This document shows positions 54,246 through 62,473 of a DNA stretch of 64,000 nucleotides, piece by piece. Origin of the DNA: Candidatus Gastranaerophilales bacterium (GTDB taxonomy: Bacteria; Cyanobacteriota; Vampirovibrionia; Gastranaerophilales; Gastranaerophilaceae); the NCBI GenBank assembly GCA_944326525.1, contig CALVEG010000001.1, positions 186,001 to 250,000 on the forward strand, in the 5' to 3' direction. The position numbers and the translations under genes are program-made. Below the pieces are notes generated by a model. The model made no database searches and had not been told where the DNA came from. It worked only from the letters and a program-made list of their open reading frames with translations. Within the stretch, counting starts at the first letter, position 1; each line of letters opens with the position of its first letter.

Positions 54246-57215
54246 ATGAATAAAAAAACTAGAATTTATCGCGGTTTTTCAATGGTTGAAATGATGTTAT
54301 TGCTGGTAATAGTGTCATTAATGCTGGCATCAGGGGTAACAGTAATTTCAAAGAAACACGTAAAAGTCCCACGTTTGGCATCTCACGGTGCATATATATG
54401 TTATATAAATAAGGCCGGCAATCTTCACCAAGAGAAATATCTTGGTATAGGTCTTGAAAATAAGATTATGGATGAAGATACAGACCAGTGCGTATTCGTA
54501 CCACCGGCAAGAGCTGCTTATTTACATATTCAAGCAACCGGCGGTGGCGGTGGCGGTGGTGCTTCCGGATATAAAGGTGGAACTCTGTTCAGATACCAAT
54601 CCAAAACGGAAGTTATTTCACCATTTGGTTGGACGGATGATATCCTAAAATTAAAGGGTATGACGTTAAATGAACTTCAAACCTATGGTGGAAAAGTATG
54701 GGCATATGCTGATGGTACCGGCGATTTTGGTGATGGCGGCGACGGCGGTGATGTTTATTACATCAAGCAGGATTGTGCAAACGGTGCCTGCCTTGTATAT
54801 AGAACTTGGATAAACAACGGTAACAAAGAAAGAATCTGTGATTGTGATTCACATACAGAGTATTCGAATGTAGTAAGAAAAACTTATCAATATTACTCAA
54901 CGAGATATAGCAGTAGTACATATACTTGTCGTAATAATAGGTACAGTCATGATTACTACTGTATAACTGATGAGACAGAATCATCTTATAAAAGTTATAG
55001 TAGTTCAGCCCCATCAGGCAGTGGTTGGTATTGTGACTCAACTAGTAATACATATTGTTATTCAAAATCAAGTTGTTCAAGTTATGCAAGTTATGGAAGT
55101 GATCCAAACAAATCTTTTACTTGTCTAACGACAAATAGTGATGGTGACTGTACTTATGGAAGATTAAATTATTGTAGTCGATATGAAAGAAAAACAGGTG
55201 AATGCGCATATTGTCGCTACGATGTAGTAAATACTAGTACATGTGAAAATGAAACACATGTTCCAGTTGATGCAACTTGTTCAGAATCGAACTATCAAAT
55301 GATTTCGGTAGATGCAACAATTACAGAGGCTCAGGAAGTTGCCCAAGATTCTCACTATAGAATAGAAACAACTACAGGACCATATTGGCAAGATGGCGAT
55401 GATGTCGAAGAAAGAGAAGTCTTAAGAGATACTGGTACTGCTCAAACTGTATGTAACTACGGTAGTAACCAAATATATACAGGAACAGGTATTTTTGGAT
55501 CATTTATGGCCGGAGAAATACCAGGTGTAACTTGTGACAATTCATCATTGAGTGCTGCATTTGGTGAACAAATGGTTAGTATGGGTACAAATACAACTTC
55601 TGTTCATTCAACAAAAACAGGTAAAGTATCTGAATTTTATGATGTGGAAGCCGGTGGAACAGATGAAAAATTCCCGATGTTTCTAAAAACAGAAAAGTTA
55701 GGTGGCAATTTATCTACAGCATTTGGTGATTCATGTGTGAATACATATAATGGTACTTGTGAAAGTAATTCTTATCATGGAGACTTTACAGATCCTTTTG
55801 GTGATAAGTATAAAGCGCAAGAGAATTTACCTACAAGTTGCAATATGAAAAGTAGTGTAACATACAAGGATGGTGATCAAGAGTGTGATGATGCTCAAAA
55901 TGATTCAGATTTCATCAAGTTTACATCAAGTACGTCATATTCTAGACCTTATTATAATACTGTTTATAAATGTCAATGTGTTGTAAATCATTCAGTAGGG
56001 GATGGTTGTGTATACGACTACACTAAAGTTACCGAAAAGAGTGATCCTCAAAAAGAATTTACTTGCTCGTATATACCGGATGTAGTAAGCGGAGGTACAG
56101 GCGGTAAAGGTAAGTTCTGTGCATTAAATGATATTACAGTAACCACCGGTTTGAACTACAAAGGTGAGTCAAGTATTATTGCAGGTATAAGAGGAAGTGA
56201 CAGGCTTTTAACTGGAGCTGGTTACAAACCTTTATATACAAAAAATGAGTGGGAACATCAAGATGCTGGTTATGCAGAAAATGGAACACCATCACAAGGT
56301 TTTGCAGAAATCAGAATCACTGGTGGTGGTGGCGATTCTTGGTGTGAACTGCATAAAGAGAAAGTTCCAGGTAGAGGTCAAGGTGCCAGAAGAGAAACTA
56401 CAGGTTCTGCTATTCCGGTTGAAGGTAAAGATGCTCCGTATGCCGGTGGTAATGAAGCTACTGTAGGAAGTATTAATGGTGCTGGGTATTCTGAAAATGC
56501 AGGCAAAAAATGCGGAGATAATCACGTTGGTTTTTGTTTGAAAGCTTCTGGTAATAGCAATGCAATAAGAGAAAACGGTAAATATACATACAATTACACT
56601 TGGAATACAAACTATCTTCAGTATGGAGAAGGCGGAGATGCCGGTGAATATAGAGTTAAAATTATAAGAGCCTTCAAAGATAAGGATATTGAAATAACTT
56701 TAGGTCGAGGCGGAGCCGCAGGTTCTCATCCTCCGGATGGTTCAACAGACCGTACAATTTGTAACGGACAAGATGGCGGTGATACAATTGTTGGCGATAT
56801 TCTAACCGCAAAAGGCGGTAAAGGTGGCGAAGGTTGTATTCCGACAGTTACCGAACAGTTACCTTATTGGTATGAGGGTGGAGTATTCCGCGCTGAACAG
56901 CCAGGTACGAACGGTAAACTTGCAAGTGTTACAAATTATAAGTCAAATATTCTAAACCTTGTTTTGCCGGTTGATAATACTGTATTAGGAGCTTGGATTG
57001 CAGCATCAGGTGCCGGTGGTAACGGTGGCGGCTCTTTCAATAATTGCTGGGCGAGTGAATGGGTTCGTACATTCGAAGGTAAGCCAATTACAGAAAGATA
57101 CGGTCCACTTGATGCTAATCAGCTTGAAACACAAGGCTGCAGACAAGGCACTTACTGGGGACATACTCCGGATCCTGAAGCTGGAACTTCCGGTGTAGTA
57201 CTTATAAAATGGTAA
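54246..57215 (+). CDS. Giant cysteine- and glycine-rich pseudopilin-like protein 3
   Basis: 989 residues, far larger than any normal pilin. Prepilin motif G10 then FSMVEMMLLLVIVSLMLASG, glutamate at +5 (E15). The family block follows: HGAYICYI, CVFVPPARAAYLHIQATGGG. Residues 176-344 are a Tyr/Ser/Cys-rich region with 16 cysteines (for example GWYCDSTSNTYCYSKSSC); the whole protein has 36. Further glycine-rich segments (TGGGGDSWC, YGEGGDAGEY, LGRGGAAGSHPPDG, AKGGKGGEG, GAGGNGGG) lead to the terminal GVVLIKW. It is probably an exported, disulfide-stabilised adhesin or pilus-tip protein. The ribosome binding site is AAGGTGA. It is third in the cassette, 127 bases after gene 2. Confidence 0.85.
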   Translation: MNKKTRIYRGFSMVEMMLLLVIVSLMLASGVTVISKKHVKVPRLASHGAYICYINKAGNLHQEKYLGIGLENKIMDEDTDQCVFVPPARAAYLHIQATGGGGGGGASGYKGGTLFRYQSKTEVISPFGWTDDILKLKGMTLNELQTYGGKVWAYADGTGDFGDGGDGGDVYYIKQDCANGACLVYRTWINNGNKERICDCDSHTEYSNVVRKTYQYYSTRYSSSTYTCRNNRYSHDYYCITDETESSYKSYSSSAPSGSGWYCDSTSNTYCYSKSSCSSYASYGSDPNKSFTCLTTNSDGDCTYGRLNYCSRYERKTGECAYCRYDVVNTSTCENETHVPVDATCSESNYQMISVDATITEAQEVAQDSHYRIETTTGPYWQDGDDVEEREVLRDTGTAQTVCNYGSNQIYTGTGIFGSFMAGEIPGVTCDNSSLSAAFGEQMVSMGTNTTSVHSTKTGKVSEFYDVEAGGTDEKFPMFLKTEKLGGNLSTAFGDSCVNTYNGTCESNSYHGDFTDPFGDKYKAQENLPTSCNMKSSVTYKDGDQECDDAQNDSDFIKFTSSTSYSRPYYNTVYKCQCVVNHSVGDGCVYDYTKVTEKSDPQKEFTCSYIPDVVSGGTGGKGKFCALNDITVTTGLNYKGESSIIAGIRGSDRLLTGAGYKPLYTKNEWEHQDAGYAENGTPSQGFAEIRITGGGGDSWCELHKEKVPGRGQGARRETTGSAIPVEGKDAPYAGGNEATVGSINGAGYSENAGKKCGDNHVGFCLKASGNSNAIRENGKYTYNYTWNTNYLQYGEGGDAGEYRVKIIRAFKDKDIEITLGRGGAAGSHPPDGSTDRTICNGQDGGDTIVGDILTAKGGKGGEGCIPTVTEQLPYWYEGGVFRAEQPGTNGKLASVTNYKSNILNLVLPVDNTVLGAWIAASGAGGNGGGSFNNCWASEWVRTFEGKPITERYGPLDANQLETQGCRQGTYWGHTPDPEAGTSGVVLIKW

Positions 57216-57276
57216 ATTTGCAGACCGGCTTTATGCCGGTTCTGTTTATATAAAAGGCTATATTGAGCAAAAGCGG

Positions 57277-57313
57277 GCTTCTCCTGTAAATATATGGAGA
57301 AGCTTGTTTTTTG
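57277..57313 (+). terminator. Terminator of the pseudopilin cassette
   Basis: GCTTCTCC, 11-base loop, GGAGAAGC followed by TTGTTTTTTG. A smaller stem ACCGGC/GCCGGT lies just upstream near 57225-57241. Confidence 0.7.
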
Positions 57314-57333
57314 TATGCTCAAAGGTTAAAAAT

Positions 57334-57364
57334 AAAAAGTCCCTTTAATTAATTGGGACTTTTT
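57334..57364 (-). terminator. Terminator of gdhA
   Basis: AAAAAGTCCC and GGGACTTTTT form a perfect 10-bp stem with an 11-base loop, 24 bases beyond the gdhA stop; symmetric, so it can act from both sides. Confidence 0.8.
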
Positions 57365-57388
57365 AAATAGATTAGTTTTATTTTTAAA

Positions 57389-58741
57389 TTAGTTTATACC
57401 TTGTGCTATCATAGCTTTCGCAAGTTTATTGAATGCTGCGATATTTGCTCCTGCAACATAATTTGTTCCTAAATTATATGTGGCACAAGCTTCGCAAGAA
57501 GAATTAAAGATGTTTATCATTATAGCTTCAAGCATTTTGTCAACTTGCTCAAATGATAAGTAATATCTCATAGAGTTTTGGCTCATTTCTATTGCAGAAG
57601 TTGCAACTCCTCCTGCATTTGCAGCTTTTGCAGGGGCAACAAGAACATTGTGTTCCAAGAAGTAATCAGTCGCTTCTTTTTCACAAGGCATATTAGCTCC
57701 TTCTCCTATCGCTATAACCCCATTTGCTACAAGTTTTTTAGCTGAGTTCAATGTAACTTCATTTTGTGTAGCGCAAGGAAGGGCTATATCTGTTTTAATT
57801 TCCCAAATCGGAGAATCTTCATTTTTTCTTTCAAAGTATTCAGCCTCAGGGTGAGTTTTTAAATAATCCTTGATTCTTCCTCTTTCAACTTCTTTAATTC
57901 GTTTTACAGTGTCAAGGTCAATGCCGTTTTTGTCATAAATGCATCCGGCACTGTCACTCATTGCTACAACTTTTGCACCAAGCATTTGTGCTTTTTCGCA
58001 AGCATAAATCGCAACATTTCCTGAACCTGAAATGGTTACGGTTTTTCCTTCAAATATAAGTCCGCCATTTGCTTGAAGCATTTCCTTCATAAAATATATA
58101 AGCCCGTATCCTGTAGCTTCTGTTCTTGCAAGAGATCCGCCATATTCTAAACCTTTGCCTGTTATAACTCCGCCGTCATAACGATCTCTTATTCGTCTAT
58201 ATTGTCCATATAAATATCCGATTTCTCTTGCTCCAACACCTATATCTCCCGCCGGAACATCAATATCAGGACCTATATGTCTTTGAAGTTCTGTCATAAA
58301 GCTCTGACAAAATCTCATAATCTCCATATCAGATTTCCCTTTGGGGTCAAAATCACTTCCGCCCTTTGCTCCGCCTATAGGAAGCCCTGTTAATGCATTT
58401 TTGAATATTTGTTCAAATCCTAAAAATTTCATTATGGATTGGTTTACGCTTTTGTCAAATCTTAAACCACCTTTGTAGGGCCCTATTAAACCGTTATATT
58501 GAACTCTGAAACCTCTGTTTACTTGAACTTTACCTTGGTCATCCACCCAGGTTACACGAAAAGTTATTATTCTTTCAGGTTCTGTCATTCTTTCCAAAAT
58601 CCCTAATTCTTTATATTCCGGATGCTTTTCCAATACCGGTTTTATAGTTGTTAAAACTTCATCTACAGCTTGTAAATACTCAGGTTCATTTGGGTTTTTT
58701 GCTTTTACTTTTTCTAATACTTCACTAACATAATCACTCAT
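57389..58741 (-). CDS. gdhA: Glutamate dehydrogenase
   Basis: 450 residues. Hexameric GDH motifs: GPYKGGLRF, the catalytic PIGGAKGGSDFDPKGKSD with the active-site lysine, DVPAGDIGVGAREIGY with the essential aspartate, and a Rossmann domain (TVTISGSGNVAIYACEKAQM). The length and 'GGAKGGSDFDPKGKSD' form match NADP-dependent biosynthetic enzymes of anaerobes. It interconverts 2-oxoglutarate plus ammonia and glutamate. A TATAAT box is seen upstream at 58771-58776 (minus strand). Single gene. Confidence 0.96.
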   Translation of the reverse strand: MSDYVSEVLEKVKAKNPNEPEYLQAVDEVLTTIKPVLEKHPEYKELGILERMTEPERIITFRVTWVDDQGKVQVNRGFRVQYNGLIGPYKGGLRFDKSVNQSIMKFLGFEQIFKNALTGLPIGGAKGGSDFDPKGKSDMEIMRFCQSFMTELQRHIGPDIDVPAGDIGVGAREIGYLYGQYRRIRDRYDGGVITGKGLEYGGSLARTEATGYGLIYFMKEMLQANGGLIFEGKTVTISGSGNVAIYACEKAQMLGAKVVAMSDSAGCIYDKNGIDLDTVKRIKEVERGRIKDYLKTHPEAEYFERKNEDSPIWEIKTDIALPCATQNEVTLNSAKKLVANGVIAIGEGANMPCEKEATDYFLEHNVLVAPAKAANAGGVATSAIEMSQNSMRYYLSFEQVDKMLEAIMINIFNSSCEACATYNLGTNYVAGANIAAFNKLAKAMIAQGIN

Positions 58742-58901
58742 ATTTCTACTCCTTACAATAAGCTAATTTGATTATACATTTACTTTTAAAATTGTTCTAC
58801 TACTTCACAAATCTATATAAAAATTTCTTAAAATTAAGTTTGTTTTTGATATTTGTGTTATTATATCAGGTATGGTTATTTGAGTAAGAAGGAGTAATCA
58901 T

Positions 58902-59627
58902 ATGTTTGAAAAATTAGAAAAATTGCAAGTCGTAACATTAGCTATAATTTTAGCATTTGGTATTGTTGCAGCTGCTAAAATTATTACAGGTACATTTTCA
59001 AAGGATACAATTACGGTTACAGGCTCCGCATTTCAAGTAGTTAAATCAGACAGCGCAAGATTAGAATTTGAGATTACTGCAAAAAAACCGGAAAGACTTT
59101 CAGCATACAACGAAGCACAAAAACAGATTCCAATTGTTATGAAGTATTTGGAAGAAAAAGGTATTGCCAAGGAAAATATTGAACTTGGAGCATCAAGAGG
59201 ATATTATAACTATAAAAGAACCGCAAACGGTTATATGACAAATGAGGTTGAAAATTATGTTCATTCTCAACCTATTATAATTACTTCTAAAGATGTTGAC
59301 AAAATTAAAGAACTTTCTACTAGTTTGGATAGTTTAATTTCACAAGGTATTGATGTAAATGTTTCATTACCGTTATATTTTTATTCAGGAATTTCTGATT
59401 TGAAAGTGAAATTACTGGAAGATGCAACCGTTGATGCTAAAGAAAGAGCTTCAGCTATGCTAAAGGCAACGAATAATAAAGTTGGTAAGATTCAATCTGT
59501 TAGAATGGGAGTTTTCCAAATAACTCCGGTTGATTCTACTAATGTTTCTGATTATGGAATTAACGATACTTCTACAATTGATAAAAAAGTAACTTCTGTT
59601 GCGAATGTCGTATTCAGAGTTAAGTAG
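58902..59627 (+). CDS. SIMPL-domain (DUF541) exported protein
   Basis: 241 residues. An N-terminal hydrophobic segment (VVTLAIILAFGIVAAAKIIT, about 10-29) acts as a membrane anchor or signal. The rest is the SIMPL domain: ITVTGSAFQVVKSDSARLEF, GIAKENIELGAS, KIKELSTSLDSLISQGIDVN and a C-terminal ATVDAKERASAML block. The family, with BP26-type relatives, forms oligomeric channels or rings in the periplasm, with no assigned function. An AAGGAG ribosome binding site is present. The gene behind it begins 11 bases later. Confidence 0.9.
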   Translation: MFEKLEKLQVVTLAIILAFGIVAAAKIITGTFSKDTITVTGSAFQVVKSDSARLEFEITAKKPERLSAYNEAQKQIPIVMKYLEEKGIAKENIELGASRGYYNYKRTANGYMTNEVENYVHSQPIIITSKDVDKIKELSTSLDSLISQGIDVNVSLPLYFYSGISDLKVKLLEDATVDAKERASAMLKATNNKVGKIQSVRMGVFQITPVDSTNVSDYGINDTSTIDKKVTSVANVVFRVK

Positions 59628-59638
59628 GGAGATTGAGT

Positions 59639-59986
59639 ATGAGAAAGATAAGTTTAGCGGTTTTTATGGTTTTATTAACTTTGAACGGTGCTTCTGTCTC
59701 TGCCAACCCTGGAATGGATGCCGGCGGTATGATCAATATGATAAATTCGCCAATGGGAATTGGCGGAAATCAAGTCCATGATATGAAAATGATTGATGAT
59801 ATGAAATTCAGGTATCGTGAATATAATGATTATAAGGATGTCCAAGAGAACAAGCAGGAAAAAGCCGCTAAGGAATTTAAGTTGACAGAGCCTGCTATGC
59901 AGAAAATATATAACAGCAGACCGCAACAGCAAAATGTTCAATTCGTTGAACAAAATGGGGAGATTAAAATTCAAAGTATTCAATAA
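59639..59986 (+). CDS. Small secreted protein, unknown
   Basis: 115 residues from the ATG at 59639; an in-frame TTG at 59633 is too close to the AGGGAG site. Signal peptide MRKISLAVFMVLLTLNGASVS, cleavage near SANP. The mature part is rich in Met, Asn and Gly at first (GMDAGGMINMINSPMGIGG) and then charged and helical (YNDYKDVQENKQEKAAKEF). It lies 11 bases after the SIMPL gene and is probably co-transcribed. No domain recognised. Confidence 0.75.
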   Translation: MRKISLAVFMVLLTLNGASVSANPGMDAGGMINMINSPMGIGGNQVHDMKMIDDMKFRYREYNDYKDVQENKQEKAAKEFKLTEPAMQKIYNSRPQQQNVQFVEQNGEIKIQSIQ

Positions 59987-60014
59987 TTTTTAAGAATTTT
60001 TGATTATTAATATA

Positions 60015-60057
60015 AATAAGCCTTTTGAATTAAATTTCGAAAGGCTTATTTTTTGTA
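60015..60057. terminator. Bidirectional terminator
   Basis: AATAAGCCTTT, loop, AAAGGCTTATT then TTTTT. It ends the SIMPL operon and, from the other side, the convergent gene at 60071. Confidence 0.85.
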
Positions 60058-60070
60058 TGAAAATATAAAC

Positions 60071-60781
60071 TTAGTTGCTTTGTCCAGCTCTATATCCGCA
60101 CCATACAAAGATAAAAGGTAATATCTTTTCTAATTGTGATACTACTGGAATTTTCGCAACAGCAAAAGCCCCGACTGCATCATCAATATTTGCAACAGAA
60201 TCGATAAGAGTAAGTTTTCTATCAGGAACTTTGTCTTTTGGGTCATTAATTTTGTTTGAGATAGCTGCTGCTAATTTCATTCCTGCCAGTAAAGCAGCTA
60301 GTATTGCCCCTACTCGAATCGGAAGATTGTTTTTATATTTTGAATTATCAATAAATTTTGTAACCGGATGGACAGCTAAAAGAGGAACTGTCGCATTCAT
60401 AAATTGAAAAACTCCTTCATCAATTTTTTCTTTTTTCTTTTTTGCACCAATCAAACCGCCTAAAACTCCTCCAATTATCCCAAGCCCGCTTATTGCCATC
60501 ATTTCGGGAATTCTGTATTTTAATTTGAAAATGTTTATAGGATTTTTTAGTGGTAATTTTTGTTTTTTTGCTATAATGCCGGTCGATAATCCTACTCCCA
60601 TTAAAGCTCCAATAAGTGATTTTATTTTTGTATGAGTTTCAACAGGTTCAGTTGTATGGTTTCTGTAGCTCCTTTTTGTTGTTGTTGCATAAGTGAAATT
60701 TGTCTTTTTGGCATAATTAACACTTTTAAAAGAACTGAAGGGCTTTTTATTTGGTGGGGTTATAGTAATTTGAGTTGACAT
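60071..60781 (-). CDS. Lineage-type membrane protein of unknown function
   Basis: 236 residues from the ATG at 60781, behind GTGGAG. The longer in-frame extension upstream runs over the end of emrB and has no start signal. A polar, Thr/Lys-rich N-terminus (MSTQITITPPNKKPFSSFKS) is followed by three or four glycine-rich hydrophobic helices (LIGALMGVGLSTGIIA, MMAISGLGIIGGVLGGLIGA, VGAILAALLAGMKLAAAI). The overall look matches the proteins at 16.0 and 45.3 kb. It sits 86 bases after emrB on the same strand. Function unknown. Confidence 0.65.
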   Translation of the reverse strand: MSTQITITPPNKKPFSSFKSVNYAKKTNFTYATTTKRSYRNHTTEPVETHTKIKSLIGALMGVGLSTGIIAKKQKLPLKNPINIFKLKYRIPEMMAISGLGIIGGVLGGLIGAKKKKEKIDEGVFQFMNATVPLLAVHPVTKFIDNSKYKNNLPIRVGAILAALLAGMKLAAAISNKINDPKDKVPDRKLTLIDSVANIDDAVGAFAVAKIPVVSQLEKILPFIFVWCGYRAGQSN

Positions 60782-60867
60782 AGTAACTGTATTCTCCACT
60801 ACAATTATAATAGAAAAATAAGAAAAATTTTGTCTAATATATAGATTAATATTTACAATTAGAAATA

Positions 60868-62424
60868 TTATACTGCTTTTTGCTCTTTGTTTCGGCGTTT
60901 TGTTTTTAAAATTAGTACAAGCGGGATTACTAACACACACATTACAGCAAGAACGTGAAACGCATCATAAAATGAACATAATTTTGCTTGGACAAGCATT
61001 TGATTGTACAAGCTTCCGGCTGCTTTTCTTGCAGCTGTGTAGTGATTAAAAAAGTGTGCAAATTTTGTTTGTGCAGCCATAAGTCTGTAATGAAACATTG
61101 GGTTTTCACCTGAAAGATTTTGGACAAGATAATTTTGATGCACTTGGGAAACTCTCGCAATAAATGTTGCAGATACAGATGTTGCAATTGCGGTTATTAT
61201 GTTTTTGAACATAGCGTGAAGTGCCGCAGCATCATCATTTCTTTTAGGATCTAAAGTTTGAAAAGCTAGGGCTGTCATAGGAATAAATGCTGCCGGAACA
61301 CCTATACAAAGAAGAATATTTGGTATAATTACGCTTTCCATAGATGCTGTTAAGTTTAAATTGCTGAGCCAGAATACGGATACCCCCATTATTAAAAGCC
61401 CAATGATTGCAAGAGTCTTTGCTTTTATAAATCTTGAAATCTCTCCCATTACCAAAAGTCCTATAAAACAGATGATAGCTCTTGGAAACATTGTTAAACC
61501 TGACATTGACGGGCTGTATCCCAATAAGCTTTGTACAAACATAGGAACAAGAAGTAATGTAGAATATAGCATTATATTTATAAATGAACACGCTATTGTG
61601 CCAAATAAAAAGTTTCTGTCTTTAAATACTCTTATATCTATTATTGGATATTTATATTCAAGTTCCCATACGTAAAATAAAACAAATGAAAATATACAGA
61701 TCCCTGTCAACCAGCATATCCAGGTTGTGTCAAACCAATTATACTGCTGCCCTTTATCTAAAATTACTTGCATACATCCCATTGCGATAACAACAGATGT
61801 AAAGCCTACTATATCAAATTTCTTTTGGTATTTTTGTTTTTTAGGTCTATCACTTTTTACAAATAATTTTATAAGTAAAAACGAAAGCATACACAAAGGA
61901 ATATTAACTATAAAAACCCATTGCCAGCTGTAATTGTCTGTTAAATATCCTCCAAGAAACGGACCTGCAAGAGGAGAGAACATTGCGGCAACCCCAAACA
62001 ATCCCATTGCGACTCCTCGTTGTTCAATCGGAAATACCTCAAGTAAGACTGCTTGGCAGAGGGGTAATATACAACCGCTTCCGATACCTTGTATGATTCT
62101 TGCTAAAATAAGCATTTGTAAATTTGGGGCTAGAATACACATAATTGCACCGATGCAAAATCCCCAGATGCTATAATAAAATAAAAGTTTTTTCCCAATT
62201 AATCTTACTAAGTAACCGGTAATAGGAAGCATTATACCACCAGAAATTATGTATGATGTAATAACTGTATTTGCTTCGTATTGTGTTGCACCATAATATC
62301 CGGCAATGTTCGGCTGACATACGTTAGTTGCTGAGGATGCTGCAAGCGCCATAAATGACGGCAGTAAAACAGCAATAGCTACTATATAGGGGTTTATTTG
62401 TTTTTCTTTTATTTCTTCTGACAT
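60868..62424 (-). CDS. emrB: DHA2-family multidrug efflux permease (EmrB type)
   Basis: 518 residues with 14 predicted membrane helices, the DHA2 topology. MFS motifs: GYLVRLIGKKLLF (motif A), [17 protein letters not shown] (motif C-like) and SPLAGPFLGGYLTDNYSWQW. EmrB proteins use the proton gradient to export hydrophobic drugs or toxins through EmrA and TolC. emrA precedes it and a TolC-like gene diverges, so the full tripartite pump is encoded here. The start has no good ribosome binding site and follows a hairpin. Confidence 0.94.
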   Translation of the reverse strand: MSEEIKEKQINPYIVAIAVLLPSFMALAASSATNVCQPNIAGYYGATQYEANTVITSYIISGGIMLPITGYLVRLIGKKLLFYYSIWGFCIGAIMCILAPNLQMLILARIIQGIGSGCILPLCQAVLLEVFPIEQRGVAMGLFGVAAMFSPLAGPFLGGYLTDNYSWQWVFIVNIPLCMLSFLLIKLFVKSDRPKKQKYQKKFDIVGFTSVVIAMGCMQVILDKGQQYNWFDTTWICWLTGICIFSFVLFYVWELEYKYPIIDIRVFKDRNFLFGTIACSFINIMLYSTLLLVPMFVQSLLGYSPSMSGLTMFPRAIICFIGLLVMGEISRFIKAKTLAIIGLLIMGVSVFWLSNLNLTASMESVIIPNILLCIGVPAAFIPMTALAFQTLDPKRNDDAAALHAMFKNIITAIATSVSATFIARVSQVHQNYLVQNLSGENPMFHYRLMAAQTKFAHFFNHYTAARKAAGSLYNQMLVQAKLCSFYDAFHVLAVMCVLVIPLVLILKTKRRNKEQKAV

Positions 62425-62441
62425 AATTTTTATCTTTTAAA

Positions 62442-62466
62442 AAGGCTTTACTAAATGTAAAGCCTT
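62442..62466 (-). promoter_or_regulatory. Intercistronic hairpin between emrA and emrB
   Basis: AAGGCTTTAC, TAAAT loop, GTAAAGCCTT; read on the minus strand it is followed by TTTTT. It lies between the emrA stop and the emrB start and looks like a weak terminator or mRNA-stabilising element that lowers permease expression relative to the adaptor. Confidence 0.6.
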
Positions 62467-62473
62467 ATCATAT

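Noticed and set aside
52170-57215. The glycine-rich genes as part of a prophage, because tail fibres have similar glycine-rich C-termini.
   Set aside because: No capsid, terminase, integrase or lysis gene lies nearby, and each protein has a prepilin N-terminus.
60782-60940. An N-terminal extension of the 60.1 kb membrane protein up to 60940.
   Set aside because: It would overlap the end of emrB, has no start signal, and the ATG at 60781 has a GTGGAG site.
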